A stretch of DNA of 64,000 nt. Origin: Paraburkholderia ginsengiterrae (lineage in GTDB: Bacteria > Pseudomonadota > Gammaproteobacteria > Burkholderiales > Burkholderiaceae). Position numbers and translations under genes: made by a program. The notes under the pieces are model-generated. The model was given only the letters and a program-made list of their open reading frames with translations. It ran no database searches and was not told the DNA's origin. Shown here piece after piece: positions 1 through 9,599 of this stretch (its first letter is position 1; each line of letters begins with the position of its first letter). The stretch covers positions 124,001 to 188,000 of the forward strand of contig NZ_LXKA01000338.1 of the NCBI RefSeq assembly GCF_001645125.1. The letters run 5' to 3'.

Positions 1-31
1 TGCCGTCGGCTGCACCGACGACGCACTCGCT

Positions 32-985
32 CTAGTCTTTCGCGGGATTGCTGCCCGCGCTAAACGCGGCCCTGACTTCGTTCACCGTCTGCTCAGGCGC
101 TTGCAAATGCGGATAATGGCCGAGCCCGGGGAGAATCGTAAGCTTCACTCCGTTACGGTTTGCGTACTCGACGCCCATTTCCTTCATGATGTAGATGTCC
201 TGCTCGCCCCACACCACCTTCACAGGGACCTTCAGCTTTGCCATATTGGCTTCGAAGTAGTCCTGGTCGCGGGTGAAGCAGGAGTAGTAGTGATAGAAGG
301 CGTCTGCCGATGTGACCTCACCGCCCCACCCTTTCGCCATATCGTCCCTGAACTCCTGCGACAACGCGTAGCGCTCCTCCGGAGGCATGCCGCGGAAGAA
401 GGTGTTTGCCAGAATTTCGTCACGGTTCGTGTTCATCGCGGCATGCACGGCGTCCGACGAAGGCTTGGACTTCAGACCCTGCAAAGTTGAATACATATAC
501 TGCGGACGATTGAACGGGGCAAAGTCGCCAACGATGATCTCCCTGGCGATATCCGGTTGCTCCAATGCTGCCAGCAGCGCGGGCAAGGCCCCGATATCGG
601 TCGCATAAATCAACAGCTCCGAACTGTCGATCCCAGACGTGCGGATATAGTCTTCCAGCACGTGGGCATAATCCTTTGGCGCATAGGAGAAGCGATCGGC
701 GCCTGGACGCGAGGACTGTCCGTAACCCGGCCAGTCAAACGCATGCACCTCGTAGTCGCTGGACAAGGATTCGGCAATCGGCTTCCACGCATACATCGTC
801 TCCGGGAAGCCGTGCAGGAACAGTACCGTGCCCTTGGGATGCGCAGGCCGATAGACCATGCGACGCAGCTTGATGTCAGGATTGACCTGCACCTCGCCGA
901 CTTCGACCTTCGGTGCCGACGAGGATGACGTCGGCAGATTGGTGCTTGCGGAGAAGACTGTCGCCTTCGTTAAATGTCTGAACAT
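32..985 (-). CDS. alpha/beta hydrolase, epoxide hydrolase/dehalogenase-like
   Basis: A 317-residue alpha/beta-hydrolase. An oxyanion-hole HGFP motif lies at about residues 58-61. The nucleophile elbow reads ATDIGA with Asp at about 130, which fits Asp-nucleophile members (epoxide hydrolases, haloalkane dehalogenases) rather than Ser esterases. GEQD supplies a likely acid and the GLGHYPH segment the catalytic His at about 290. The ATG at 985 is chosen because GAGGA precedes it at good spacing; the frame stays open upstream, but that stretch runs through the promoter. The gene is divergent from the RND efflux operon and shares its symmetric control region, which suggests joint control by one regulator. 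The substrate is unknown; detoxification of an epoxide or halide that is also a pump substrate is inference. Confidence 0.85.
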   Translation of the reverse strand: MFRHLTKATVFSASTNLPTSSSSAPKVEVGEVQVNPDIKLRRMVYRPAHPKGTVLFLHGFPETMYAWKPIAESLSSDYEVHAFDWPGYGQSSRPGADRFSYAPKDYAHVLEDYIRTSGIDSSELLIYATDIGALPALLAALEQPDIAREIIVGDFAPFNRPQYMYSTLQGLKSKPSSDAVHAAMNTNRDEILANTFFRGMPPEERYALSQEFRDDMAKGWGGEVTSADAFYHYYSCFTRDQDYFEANMAKLKVPVKVVWGEQDIYIMKEMGVEYANRNGVKLTILPGLGHYPHLQAPEQTVNEVRAAFSAGSNPAKD

Positions 986-1038
986 AATCGTGATCCTCGT
1001 CGAGTGCTCGCGTCGTATGCCGCACCATATGGTTAGAT

Positions 1039-1084
1039 ATGGTGCATATACACCATGCAGCGGACTATAGTGTATATACACCAC
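1039..1084. promoter_or_regulatory. Two 18-bp operator-like palindromes (left pair)
   Basis: Site 1 at 1039-1056 (ATGGTGCATATACACCAT) has perfect 6-bp arms. Site 2 at 1067-1084 (ATAGTGTATATACACCAC) has a perfect 12-bp core palindrome. The two match at 15 of 18 positions and start 28 bp apart. Site 2 lies in the -10/-35 spacer of the hydrolase promoter and site 1 over its expected start point, as expected for a dimeric repressor of the TetR or MarR type. A further 10-bp palindrome ACCATATGGT lies at 1024-1033. No regulator gene is visible beside them. Confidence 0.7.
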
Positions 1085-1092
1085 ACGATCAA
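1064..1092 (-). promoter_or_regulatory. Sigma70-type promoter for the hydrolase gene
   Basis: Read on the minus strand: -35 TTGATC (1087-1092), a 17-bp spacer, and -10 TATAGT (1064-1069). The predicted start is near 1057, about 70 bp before the hydrolase ATG. The spacer contains operator-like site 2. Confidence 0.65.
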
Positions 1093-1108
1093 GCGAGAAC
1101 GTGTGCAG

Positions 1109-1161
1109 GAAATCGCACTTCACTGTTTCATGATCAGACTGAAACAATGAAGTGCAATTTC
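1109..1161. repeat. Long inverted repeat at the dyad centre
   Basis: Arms 1109-1130 and 1140-1161 are complementary at 20 of 22 positions around a 9-nt centre that contains TGATCA. The centre (about 1135) coincides with the midpoint of the two operator pairs. The flanks 1087-1100 and 1171-1183 also resemble each other in inverted orientation, so the whole of 1039-1232 reads as a decayed inverted duplication of one promoter. Confidence 0.7.
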
Positions 1162-1177
1162 TAGAACGCAATTTTCG

Positions 1178-1206
1178 TTGACCATATAGTGCATACGCAC
1201 TATATT
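1178..1206 (+). promoter_or_regulatory. Sigma70-type promoter for the RND efflux operon
   Basis: -35 TTGACC (1178-1183), a 17-bp spacer, and -10 TATATT (1201-1206), both close to consensus. The predicted start is near 1213, giving a leader of about 265 nt before the adaptor gene. It mirrors the minus-strand promoter at 1064-1092, with an operator in the same position in the spacer. Confidence 0.7.
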
Positions 1207-1232
1207 TTGCGACGATGGTGTATCTGCACCAA
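1186..1232. promoter_or_regulatory. Two 18-bp operator-like palindromes (right pair)
   Basis: Site 3 at 1186-1203 (ATAGTGCATACGCACTAT) has perfect 7-bp arms and fills the spacer of the efflux promoter. Site 4 at 1215-1232 (ATGGTGTATCTGCACCAA) covers the expected start point. They start 29 bp apart, mirroring the left pair. A shorter related palindrome TGCATATGCA lies in the leader at 1392-1401. Confidence 0.7.
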
Positions 1233-1478
1233 GTTCGTCCATCGTATGCGGCGTATCAAGCCGTTCACGAGCGGGGATTTTGCAGTGACCAGCACACTTG
1301 ATGGCGTACCGCCATCACCGCATCGCACGCACTTCCGATTCGCCTCTGCTGCCTAGGACAGTTGTCGTTTTACTAACTATGCATTTAAGTATGCATATGC
1401 ACAGCTAGCCTCCGTCGCCGCAATGCCTCGTTTGATGCCTGCCGGCGCGTGAATTTTTGATACTTGCACGGATTGGTT

Positions 1479-2612
1479 ATGGATGTCACACGGATTAAAT
1501 TGGGAATGGTCGGCGCCGTAGCGGGAACGCTAGCCCTGGCCGCATGTGGGCAAAAGCCGCCCGTACGTTCACCCGGGCTGCCTGAGGTCGGCGTGATAAC
1601 AGTCGCACCACAGGCGGTCACGACGACAACCGAACTACCGGGCCGCACCAATGCCTTTCTTGTCGCCCAGGTTCGGGCACGCGTCGACGGTATCGTGCTG
1701 CACCGCGGATTTACAGAAGGCGACGACGTAAAGGAAGGACAACGTCTCTACAAGATCGACCCGGCGCCCTATGTCGCCGCGTTGAATAGCGCCAGGGCAA
1801 CGCTCGCGAAGGCGAGAGCCAACGCGATTGCCGCCGATTCCCTTGCTCAGCGTGATAAGCCGCTGGTGGCCGCAAACGCGATCAGCAAGCAGGAATACGA
1901 CAATGCTGTCGCCGCGGCTGGACAAGCGGAAGCCGACATTGCCGCAGCGAAGGCAGCGGTCGATACAGCGCAGATCAATCTCAACTACACGGACGTGATA
2001 TCGCCGATCTCGGGCCGGGTTGGCATATCGCAAGTCACGCCGGGCGCGTATGTGCAGACGAGCCAGGCGACGCTGATGGCCACGATCCAGCAGTTGGACC
2101 CGATGTATGTGGACGTGACGCAATCGAGTCTCGAAGGCTTGCGACTGCGCCGCGAATTCGAGGAAGGAAAGCTCGACGCGGCTGGACCGAACGCGGCTGC
2201 GGTTTCACTGACCCTCGAAGATGGACGCGTTTATCCGCTGCAAGGCAAGCTGCAATTCTCGGACGTGACCGTCGATCAGACCACCGGGTCGGTGACGATC
2301 CGCGCGCTTTTCCCGAACCCGAACCATGTTCTGCTGCCGGGTATGTTTGTGCGCGCGCACATTCAGGAGGGAATCAGACAAGGCGCATACGTGGTGCCGC
2401 AAATCGGCATTACACATGATCAGAAGGGCCGCGCAACGGCGCTGGTCGTCGGACAGGACAACAAGGTGGTGTTGCGTCAGGTCGTCACATCGTCGACTTC
2501 CGGCACCAACTGGATCGTGGAAGGCGGCTTGAATCCAGGCGACCGCGTGATCGTGGAGGGCACCGAGAAGGTTCGCCCGGGCGCGATCGTGAAAGCCACT
2601 GCTGCGCGGTAA
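1479..2612 (+). CDS. RND efflux periplasmic adaptor (membrane fusion protein)
   Basis: A 377-residue HlyD/AcrA-family adaptor linking an inner-membrane RND pump to an outer-membrane channel. The N-terminus is a lipoprotein signal ending in LALAAC, so the mature protein should be lipid-anchored. The VRARVDGIV and later ISPISGRVG segments form the two lipoyl half-motifs, with an alpha-helical hairpin between them (about residues 100-165), followed by beta-barrel and membrane-proximal domains. The ATG at 1479 was chosen; an in-frame TTG at 1464 is possible and neither has a strong ribosome-binding site. It is first in a three-gene operon, 10 nt before the pump gene. Close in type to AcrA/MexA/BpeA; the exact substrate cannot be read from sequence. 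Confidence 0.93.
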   Translation: MDVTRIKLGMVGAVAGTLALAACGQKPPVRSPGLPEVGVITVAPQAVTTTTELPGRTNAFLVAQVRARVDGIVLHRGFTEGDDVKEGQRLYKIDPAPYVAALNSARATLAKARANAIAADSLAQRDKPLVAANAISKQEYDNAVAAAGQAEADIAAAKAAVDTAQINLNYTDVISPISGRVGISQVTPGAYVQTSQATLMATIQQLDPMYVDVTQSSLEGLRLRREFEEGKLDAAGPNAAAVSLTLEDGRVYPLQGKLQFSDVTVDQTTGSVTIRALFPNPNHVLLPGMFVRAHIQEGIRQGAYVVPQIGITHDQKGRATALVVGQDNKVVLRQVVTSSTSGTNWIVEGGLNPGDRVIVEGTEKVRPGAIVKATAAR

Positions 2613-2622
2613 CGGGGGCGAC

Positions 2623-5600
2623 ATGGCTAATTTCTTCATTGATCGCCCCATTTTTGCCTGGGTCATCGCCATCATCCTGATGCTGGCAGGCGCGGCATCG
2701 ATCTCCACCCTGCCCGTCGCGCAGTATCCGACCATCGCACCGCCGTCGATCCAGATCACAGCGACTTATCCGGGCGCGTCCGCGAAAACCGTGGAAGACA
2801 CCGTCACCCAGGTGATCGAGCAGCAGATGAACGGTCTCGATCATCTGCTTTACATTTCGTCGCAGTCGGACGACTTCGGCACGGCGACGATCACGCTGAC
2901 CTTCGCGGCCGGCACGAACCCCGATACCGCGCAGGTACAGGCGCAAAACAAGCTATCTCTGGCGACACCGCTTTTGCCGCAGGCAGTTCAGCAACTCGGA
3001 ACAAAGGTCACCAAGTCGAGCAGCAGCTTTTTGCTGGTCCTCGCTTTCGTGTCCGAAGACGGGAGCATGAACAAGTACGACCTTGCCAATTACGTGGCCT
3101 CGAAGGTGCAGGATCCCGTTAGCCGCATCGACGGCGTCGGCACGGTGGCGCTGCTGGGCGGTACGCAGTTCGCCATGCGCGTGTGGCTGGACCCGCACAA
3201 ACTTGACGACTTCGGGTTGTCGCCGGTCGACGTCGAACAGGCACTGCAGACGCAGAACGTGCAAGTCGCGTCCGGCCAGGTCGGCGGCACGCCTGCGGTG
3301 CCGGGTCAGGCGCTGCAGGCGACCATCACGGAGGCGACCCTGCTGCGTACGCCCGAGCAGTTCGGCAACATACTCCTGAAGGTCAATCAGGACGGCTCCC
3401 AGGTTCGCATCAAGGATGTGGGACGCGTCGAGCTTGGCGGCGAGAACTTCAACATCGACACGAAGTACAACGGCCAGCCGGCTGCGGGCGTCGGCATCTA
3501 CCTTGCGACCGGCGCGAACGCTCTGGCCACCGCAAAGGCGGTGCGAATGAAAGTCGACGAGCTGTCGAAGTACTTTCCGCATGGCCTCGTCGTGAAGTAT
3601 CCGTATGACACGACGCCGTTCGTCAAGCTGTCCATCGAGGATGTGATCAAGACGCTGCTCGAAGGCATCGTGCTCGTGTTCCTCGTGATGTACCTGTTCC
3701 TGCAGAACCTGCGTGCCACGTTGATCCCCACGATCGCAGTGCCTGTCGTTCTGCTCGGGACGTTCGCCGTGATGGCCGCGGTGGGTTTCACCATCAATGT
3801 GCTGTCGATGTTCGGTCTCGTGCTCGCGATTGGCCTGCTGGTGGACGATGCGATCGTGGTGGTCGAAAACGTCGAGCGGGTGATGTCGGAAGAAGGCCTG
3901 TCACCACGCGATGCAACCCGCAAGGCGATGGGCCAGATCACGGGCGCGCTGGTCGGTGTGGCGCTGGTGCTGGGTGCCGTGTTCGTGCCCGTGGCATTCT
4001 CGGGCGGCTCGGTCGGCGCGATCTACCGGCAGTTCTCGCTGACCATCGTGGCCGCGATGGTGCTGTCCGTGCTGGTCGCTCTGATTCTCACACCGGCGCT
4101 GTGCGCGACGATCCTGAAGCCCATCCAACAGGGTCACCACGAAGAGAAAAAGGGCTTCTTCGGCTGGTTCAACCGCACCTTCGACAAGAGCCGCGACAGA
4201 TACCACGCTGGTGTACACCATGTGATCAGGCGTTCGGGCCGCTGGCTCGTGATCTATATCGCGGTGATCGCCGCAGTGGGCCTGTTGTTTGTGAAGCTGC
4301 CGAAGTCGTTCCTGCCGGACGAGGACCAGGGAACCATGTTCGTGCTGGTCCGCACACCAGCGGGTTCGACCCAGGAAACGACCGCACATACGCTAAAAGA
4401 TATTTCCGACTACCTGCTCAACGACGAGAAAAGCATCGTCGAGTCCACGTTCACGGTTGACGGCTTCAGTTTCGCGGGGCGTGGCCAGAACTCCGGTATC
4501 GTCTTCATCCGTCTGAAGGACTACGCGGCGCGGCAACGCTCTGATCAGAAGGCGCAAGCGTTGGTCGCCCGGCTCGCCGCGCGATTCGCCCCGTACAAGA
4601 CCGCACTGGTCATCCCGGTCAACCCGCCATCGATACCCGAACTGGGGACGGCGTCCGGCTTCGATTTCGAACTCGAAGACCGGGCCGGTGTGGGGCACGA
4701 TGTGCTCATGGCGGCGCGCAACCAGTTGCTGGAGATAGCTGCGAAGGATCCCGCGCTCGCGCGCGTACGTCCGAACGGTCTGAACGACACGCCGCAGTTC
4801 AAGGTGGATATCGATCGCGAGAAAGCCCTGTCGCTCGGCGTCACGCCGGCCGCGATCGACCAGACGTTCTCGATTGCGTGGGCGTCGCAGTACGTGAACA
4901 ACTTTCTCGATACCGACAACCGGATCAAGAAGGTGTATGTGCAGGGCGACGCGCCGTTCCGCATGTCGCCGGATGACCTGAACGTCTGGTACGTGCGTAA
5001 CGCGTCGGGTGGGATGGTGCCGTTCAGCGCGTTCGCGACCGGCCAGTGGACCTACGGGTCGCCCAAGCTCGAACGCTACAACGGTGTATCGGCGGTCGAA
5101 ATCCAGGGTGCGGCCGCGCCGGGCAAGAGCACCGGGCAGGCGCTAGGCGCGATGGAAAAGATCGCGGCTCAACTTCCGGCGGGCATCGGCTTCGAATGGA
5201 CCGGGTTGTCGCTCCAGGAAATCCAGTCCGGCTCGCAGGCGCCCATTTTGTACGGCGTCTCGATCCTCGTCGTGTTTCTGTGTCTCGCGGCCCTCTACGA
5301 GAGCTGGTCAATTCCGTTCTCGGTGATCATGGTCGTGCCGCTCGGCGTGATCGGCGCCCTCCTCGCCGTCATGCTGCGCGGGCTCGAAAACGACGTGTTC
5401 TTCCAGGTGGGTCTGTTGACCACAGTCGGCCTGTCCGCGAAGAACGCGATCCTGATCGTGGAATTCGCACGGGAATTGCAGCAGACACGCGGCATGGGAC
5501 TCGTGGCAGCGGCGCTCGAGGCGTCACGCTTGCGGCTGCGGCCGATCCTGATGACGTCGATGGCCTTCATCCTCGGCGTGCTTCCGCTTGCCATCAGCAA

Positions 5601-5832
5601 CGGCGCGGGATCGGCGAGCCAGCACTCGATCGGAACGGGCGTGATCGGCGGGATGCTGACGGCGACGTTCTTTGCCATCTTCATGATCCCCATGTTCTTC
5701 GTCGTCATCCGTTCGACGTTCTCCGGTGAGAAGGATGACTCCGTTCACGCGTTCCCGCACGACGAGCCGCACCAACCCGACGATTCCGGCGAGCGCGTCG
5801 CGATAGGTGTCAACGATGAAACGGCCGGTTGA
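2623..5832 (+). CDS. RND multidrug efflux pump, HAE1 family (AcrB/MexB type)
   Basis: A 1069-residue inner-membrane proton/drug antiporter of the hydrophobe/amphiphile efflux family, at the usual family length. It begins with the characteristic [11 protein letters not shown] segment. The proton-relay residues are intact: the TM4 acidic pair is Asp408/Asp409 ([13 protein letters not shown]) and the TM10 lysine is Lys940 (GLSAKNAIL), matching AcrB D407/D408 and K940. Two large periplasmic loops follow TM1 and TM7 as expected. A GGGGGCG stretch precedes the ATG. It sits between its adaptor and channel genes. Likely exports antibiotics, solvents or aromatic compounds. Confidence 0.96.
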   Translation: MANFFIDRPIFAWVIAIILMLAGAASISTLPVAQYPTIAPPSIQITATYPGASAKTVEDTVTQVIEQQMNGLDHLLYISSQSDDFGTATITLTFAAGTNPDTAQVQAQNKLSLATPLLPQAVQQLGTKVTKSSSSFLLVLAFVSEDGSMNKYDLANYVASKVQDPVSRIDGVGTVALLGGTQFAMRVWLDPHKLDDFGLSPVDVEQALQTQNVQVASGQVGGTPAVPGQALQATITEATLLRTPEQFGNILLKVNQDGSQVRIKDVGRVELGGENFNIDTKYNGQPAAGVGIYLATGANALATAKAVRMKVDELSKYFPHGLVVKYPYDTTPFVKLSIEDVIKTLLEGIVLVFLVMYLFLQNLRATLIPTIAVPVVLLGTFAVMAAVGFTINVLSMFGLVLAIGLLVDDAIVVVENVERVMSEEGLSPRDATRKAMGQITGALVGVALVLGAVFVPVAFSGGSVGAIYRQFSLTIVAAMVLSVLVALILTPALCATILKPIQQGHHEEKKGFFGWFNRTFDKSRDRYHAGVHHVIRRSGRWLVIYIAVIAAVGLLFVKLPKSFLPDEDQGTMFVLVRTPAGSTQETTAHTLKDISDYLLNDEKSIVESTFTVDGFSFAGRGQNSGIVFIRLKDYAARQRSDQKAQALVARLAARFAPYKTALVIPVNPPSIPELGTASGFDFELEDRAGVGHDVLMAARNQLLEIAAKDPALARVRPNGLNDTPQFKVDIDREKALSLGVTPAAIDQTFSIAWASQYVNNFLDTDNRIKKVYVQGDAPFRMSPDDLNVWYVRNASGGMVPFSAFATGQWTYGSPKLERYNGVSAVEIQGAAAPGKSTGQALGAMEKIAAQLPAGIGFEWTGLSLQEIQSGSQAPILYGVSILVVFLCLAALYESWSIPFSVIMVVPLGVIGALLAVMLRGLENDVFFQVGLLTTVGLSAKNAILIVEFARELQQTRGMGLVAAALEASRLRLRPILMTSMAFILGVLPLAISNGAGSASQHSIGTGVIGGMLTATFFAIFMIPMFFVVIRSTFSGEKDDSVHAFPHDEPHQPDDSGERVAIGVNDETAG

Positions 5833-5842
5833 GGAGAGCGAA

Positions 5843-7315
5843 ATGCGAAAACTTTCGTTGATGCCAATCGCGCTTGCGATGCTGATCACCGGCTGTACGA
5901 TGGAGCCGCACTACCATCGCCCGGATGCGCCGGTGGCGGCGTCGTTCCCGAGCGGCGGCGTCTATCAGACGGGGGCACCTTCAAAGAGCAGCGAGCGCTC
6001 GGCGAACGGCCAGCCGGCTCCCGACATCGGCTGGCGCAACTTCTTCGTCGATGCGCGTCTGCAGGAACTCATCGCGATCGCGCTGAAGAATAACCGCGAT
6101 CTGCGCGTGTCGGCGCTCAACATCGAGGCTGCACGTGCGCAATATCAGATAACGCGCGCGGGGTTGTTTCCAGCAATCGACGCGGCGGCTTCGCAGAGCA
6201 AGCTGCGCACCCCGCGAGATCTGTCGTCTACGCCACGGACCGTCTCGGACGTGTATTCGGTCGGCCTGAACGCGTCATGGGAAATCGACTTCTTTGGGCG
6301 AATCCGAAGCCTCAAGGACCAGGCGCTCGCGCAGTATCTGGCCACATCGCAAGCTCGCAAGGCGGCCGAACTCTCGCTGGTTTCGGAGGTGGCGGACCAG
6401 TACCTGACGATGATCGCCTACGATGAGCTACTCGAGGTCACGCGCGACACGCTCAAGACCGCGCAGGGTTCCTACGGGCTCACGAAGCTGCAGTTCGACA
6501 ATGGCACCGGCTCTGAACTCGATCTGCGCCAGGCGCAGACCGTAGTCGACGAGGCGCAGGCGAACCTGCAGGCACAGGAACGTGCGCGCGCTCAGGCCGA
6601 GAATTCGCTCGTGTTCCTGATCGGCGAACCATTGCCCGCGGATCTCCCGCCGGGCGCAACGCTCGACGGGCAGGATTTGCTGGAGGACATTCCGGCGGGT
6701 CTGCCTTCCGATTTGTTGAGCCGCCGGCCGGACATCATCGAAGCTGAAGAGAACCTCCTGGCGGCGAATGCGAATATTGGCGCGGCGCGCGCCGCGTTCT
6801 TTCCGAAAGTTTCGCTGACCGGCAATTTCGGCACGCTCAGTCCGTCGCTGGGCGGACTGTTCAAGCCGGGTTCCGCGGCGTGGGGCTTTGGACCACAGAT
6901 ATCCGTGCCGATTTTCGCAGGTGGCGAGAACCGGGCTAATCTCGACTTGGCCAATGTGCAGAAAAACATCCAGGTCGCGCAATACGAAAAGGCGATCCAG
7001 ACTGCGTTCCGCGAAGTGGCTGACGGTCTTGCAGCGCGCGGCACGTACGATCAGGAGATCGAAGCTCGCCAGCACGACACGTTAGCTGAACAGCGCCGGC
7101 TCGAGTTGTCGGAGCTGCGGTACCGGCATGGCGTCGACAGCTATCTGTCGGTGCTGACCGCTCAGAATGACCTCTACGCTTCGCGGCAGTCATTGATCAC
7201 CGCGAGGATGCAGCGTCTAACGAGTCTCGTCGATCTGTATCGTGCGCTTGGGGGTGGGTGGATCGAGCGGTCAGGCGACGAGCCGCGAGCTGCCGACGCT
7301 CCGGGCGTCGGCTAA
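5843..7315 (+). CDS. RND efflux outer-membrane lipoprotein, OprM/NodT type
   Basis: A 490-residue TolC-like outer-membrane factor. The ATG at 5843 is chosen over an upstream ATG at 5807, which lies inside the pump gene, because GAGGAGAG at 5831-5838 is well placed and the protein then begins with a clean lipoprotein signal ending in LITGC. Two repeated outer-membrane-efflux domains follow, including DIGWRNFFVDARLQELI and the RRPDIIEAEENLLAANANIGAARA signature of the second half. It completes the tripartite pump; there are only 10 nt between the pump stop and this start. Confidence 0.95.
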   Translation: MRKLSLMPIALAMLITGCTMEPHYHRPDAPVAASFPSGGVYQTGAPSKSSERSANGQPAPDIGWRNFFVDARLQELIAIALKNNRDLRVSALNIEAARAQYQITRAGLFPAIDAAASQSKLRTPRDLSSTPRTVSDVYSVGLNASWEIDFFGRIRSLKDQALAQYLATSQARKAAELSLVSEVADQYLTMIAYDELLEVTRDTLKTAQGSYGLTKLQFDNGTGSELDLRQAQTVVDEAQANLQAQERARAQAENSLVFLIGEPLPADLPPGATLDGQDLLEDIPAGLPSDLLSRRPDIIEAEENLLAANANIGAARAAFFPKVSLTGNFGTLSPSLGGLFKPGSAAWGFGPQISVPIFAGGENRANLDLANVQKNIQVAQYEKAIQTAFREVADGLAARGTYDQEIEARQHDTLAEQRRLELSELRYRHGVDSYLSVLTAQNDLYASRQSLITARMQRLTSLVDLYRALGGGWIERSGDEPRAADAPGVG

Positions 7316-7355
7316 GGAGGCTGGCCGAGCCAGCGAATGCGAACCGTGTTGTGGT

Positions 7356-7448
7356 GTTGTCGTGACGTCTTCGCACCAGCACATCGAGTTCGGCGCCGTG
7401 CCCGTCCACCGCCCGCCACAACAGATACGGCTCTGCGCGCAGCGTCAC
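7356..7448 (-). pseudogene. Fragment of an IS6-family transposase
   Basis: One minus-strand frame reads VTLRAEPYLLWRAVDGHG followed by AELDVLVRRRHDN. This is very like the stretch around the first catalytic Asp region of IS6-family DDE transposases (family pattern EPYLLWRAVDEHGAELDILVQKRRDK). The first DDE Asp should lie just upstream (DEVxV), but the frame reads RPIVTL there, and no start, HTH or later DDE residues follow. It is a relic of about 30 codons with no recognisable terminal inverted repeats. It ends exactly where a different gene fragment begins on the other strand. Confidence 0.6.
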
Positions 7449-7628
7449 GATTGGTCGGCTTTTGCCACGTCGCTCGGTGTCGCAGCGCGCAGGGTCGAAC
7501 GCCTCGACGACCTCGCGGATGCAGTGAGCGAGGCATCCCAATCGAATGGACCATTCCTGATCGAATTGTCGACCGGGGTCTTTCCGGCGCCGAATCGGTA
7601 CTACACGGAATGCGCGGCTTGTCCTTGA
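7449..7628 (+). pseudogene. C-terminal fragment of a thiamine-diphosphate-dependent enzyme
   Basis: The plus-strand frame reads DWSAFATSLGVAARRVERLD, then LADAVSEASQSNGPFLIELS, and stops at 7628. The pattern DFAxLAxxxGVxxxRVExxxDLxxAxxxAxxxxGPxLIE is the C-terminal signature of acetolactate-synthase/benzoylformate-decarboxylase-type enzymes. Everything upstream (TPP motif and earlier domains) is missing, and the similarity begins at the edge of the IS6 relic. This fits a gene truncated by an insertion that has since decayed. The original substrate cannot be told. Confidence 0.55.
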
Positions 7629-7867
7629 TAGCGAGGATGTAGAGGACCGCCCGTTCAAACGCACGCTCTCGCACTCGTCCGGTAGCGAAGCGTCTGGACG
7701 AGCGCTGTCACGTTGGGTGGCGTGTTCGCGTCACATGATGCGATGACGAAAACGACGAGATGTTCGTCACCCTGCGCGACTCCGCCCAGGGCATCGCACT
7801 CAAGCCTGAGCTGAACTGGAGAAGCATTACCATAAAAGGCCCCATTAGCCCCATCAAAGACGCGCTC
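7629..7867. other. Decayed intergenic stretch
   Basis: Together with the two relics upstream this forms a gap of over 500 bp without an intact gene between the efflux operon and the chemoreceptor. I see no convincing coding frame, RNA or terminator in this part. Confidence 0.4.
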
Positions 7868-9430
7868 TCAACGATGTCCATCGGAATCCAGTTTGAACGT
7901 TGCTACGGCACTGCTCAGCAGCACGGCCTGTTGTTCGAGCGACTGTGCGGCAGCGCTGGCCTCTTCGACGAGTGCGGCGTTTTGTTGCGTCGTGGCATCC
8001 ATCTCTACGACTACCTTGCTGACTTCTTCAATGCCTCGACTTTGCTCCTGAGCGGCATCGTAGATCTCGATCATCAGTTCGCTCACTGACGTCACCGACG
8101 ACAAGACGTCGGTCATGGTACGGCCCGCACGCTCGGCGAGCGCCGAGCCTTCGGCGATCTTTCCAACCGTGCCATCGATTAACTGTTTGATTTCCTTCGC
8201 TGCCTGGGCACTGCGCTGGGCGAGGCTTCTGACTTCGCTCGCGACCACGGCGAACCCTCGCCCCAGCTCGCCTGCCCGCGCGGCCTCCACAGCGGCGTTC
8301 AAGGCAAGAATGTTCGTCTGGAAGGCGATGCTGTCAATCAAGCCCACGATCTCAGCAATCTTGCTGGAATGAACCGAAATGCCCTGCATGGTTCTGACAA
8401 CGTCGTCGACGACCTGTCCGCCGGCGGACGCCGTCTCCGATGCTTTCGACGCCTGTCTACTCGCCTTGTCGGCATTCTCCGCGTTCTGTTTCACCGTGGA
8501 GGTCAATTGCTTCATGCGTGCCGCCGTAACCTCAAGCGAGGCCGCCTGGTGCTCGGTGCGGCGCGACAGATCCGCACTACCGGACGCTATTTCCTGAGCG
8601 CCGCAGTTGATTGACTCGGTGCTCGTTCGTACACTTCGCACGGTCTGGACCAGCGCCTCCTGCATCGTCTTAACGTCCGCGAGCAGCGCCCCCATTTCGT
8701 TGTGGTGCTGAACCAGCACCTCTGCGCTCAAATTGCCGGATGCGATGCGTCGCAGGTGATCCATTATCTGCGCAACCGGACGGACCACAATTCCGACCAG
8801 CATTGCCCGCGCAAGTATGCCGATTACGAGCGCCGCGAGCGCCGTTCCCGCAAGCATCGCAACCATCATCCGGAAGCGTGTCTGAGCTTGTGCATAGCGC
8901 GTGCGCTGGCCGTCAATGACGGAATTCTCACTCTCCTTCATCGTACGCTGGTAGGCATCGACGGACGCTTGGGTTTCCTTGCCTTGCAGTTCCTTGAAGT
9001 GACCGAAATTCATGTGCTCGAGCGCTTCCAATTCCGGCAGCACCGCCTTGTCGAGAACCGCGCGACGTTGTGTCTTCAACTGCGTTGCGGCCCGCGATTC
9101 CGCATATTGGGACTGCAACGAAAGGAAACTGGAGAACTGACGATCAGATTCGCCAATATCCAGGCGTGCTGCATCGAGCAGTGCGGGTTCGGGATCCCCT
9201 AATCCGTATAGCGCATGGTAGCTGTCGAGCGAAACGCGAGCGCGTTGAAGCAGTGTATCGCTGGTCTTGAGCGCGACCAAAGCACTCGTATCCGTTTCGT
9301 ACATTTCACGTAACGCGTCATTGCCTAGCTTCAGCGCCCCGATACCCACAATGCTCTCGACGACGAGAATCGTGACGAATACTGCGATCACGAACGTCAA
9401 ACCCGCACGAATGGTCAAACCTTTGAACAT
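7868..9430 (-). CDS. Methyl-accepting chemotaxis protein, four-helix-bundle sensor
   Basis: A 520-residue transmembrane chemoreceptor. TM1 is at about residues 8-32, a periplasmic four-helix-bundle (Tar-like) sensor at 33-186, TM2 at about 187-212, a HAMP domain at about 213-265, then the signalling helices. The highly conserved hairpin tip [20 protein letters not shown] followed by [20 protein letters not shown] is intact, so coupling to CheA/CheW is expected. There is no C-terminal WEVF-type CheR/CheB docking pentapeptide. It stands alone with no chemotaxis genes beside it. The ligand is unknown. Confidence 0.93.
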   Translation of the reverse strand: MFKGLTIRAGLTFVIAVFVTILVVESIVGIGALKLGNDALREMYETDTSALVALKTSDTLLQRARVSLDSYHALYGLGDPEPALLDAARLDIGESDRQFSSFLSLQSQYAESRAATQLKTQRRAVLDKAVLPELEALEHMNFGHFKELQGKETQASVDAYQRTMKESENSVIDGQRTRYAQAQTRFRMMVAMLAGTALAALVIGILARAMLVGIVVRPVAQIMDHLRRIASGNLSAEVLVQHHNEMGALLADVKTMQEALVQTVRSVRTSTESINCGAQEIASGSADLSRRTEHQAASLEVTAARMKQLTSTVKQNAENADKASRQASKASETASAGGQVVDDVVRTMQGISVHSSKIAEIVGLIDSIAFQTNILALNAAVEAARAGELGRGFAVVASEVRSLAQRSAQAAKEIKQLIDGTVGKIAEGSALAERAGRTMTDVLSSVTSVSELMIEIYDAAQEQSRGIEEVSKVVVEMDATTQQNAALVEEASAAAQSLEQQAVLLSSAVATFKLDSDGHR

Positions 9431-9599
9431 GCTCGCCCCGTTATGTAGCGATCTGGCGAATCCTGCGACAAAGTGTGTAACTCGGCCAGGATCGTTTTCC
9501 GCACCTGTAATGATGCATTGAGTTCTTGTTGTGAATAAACAGGAGTCCGTGATATCCGGCCGAAGTCAGGACCACGACCAGAGCGCTGTGCCCGATCCT

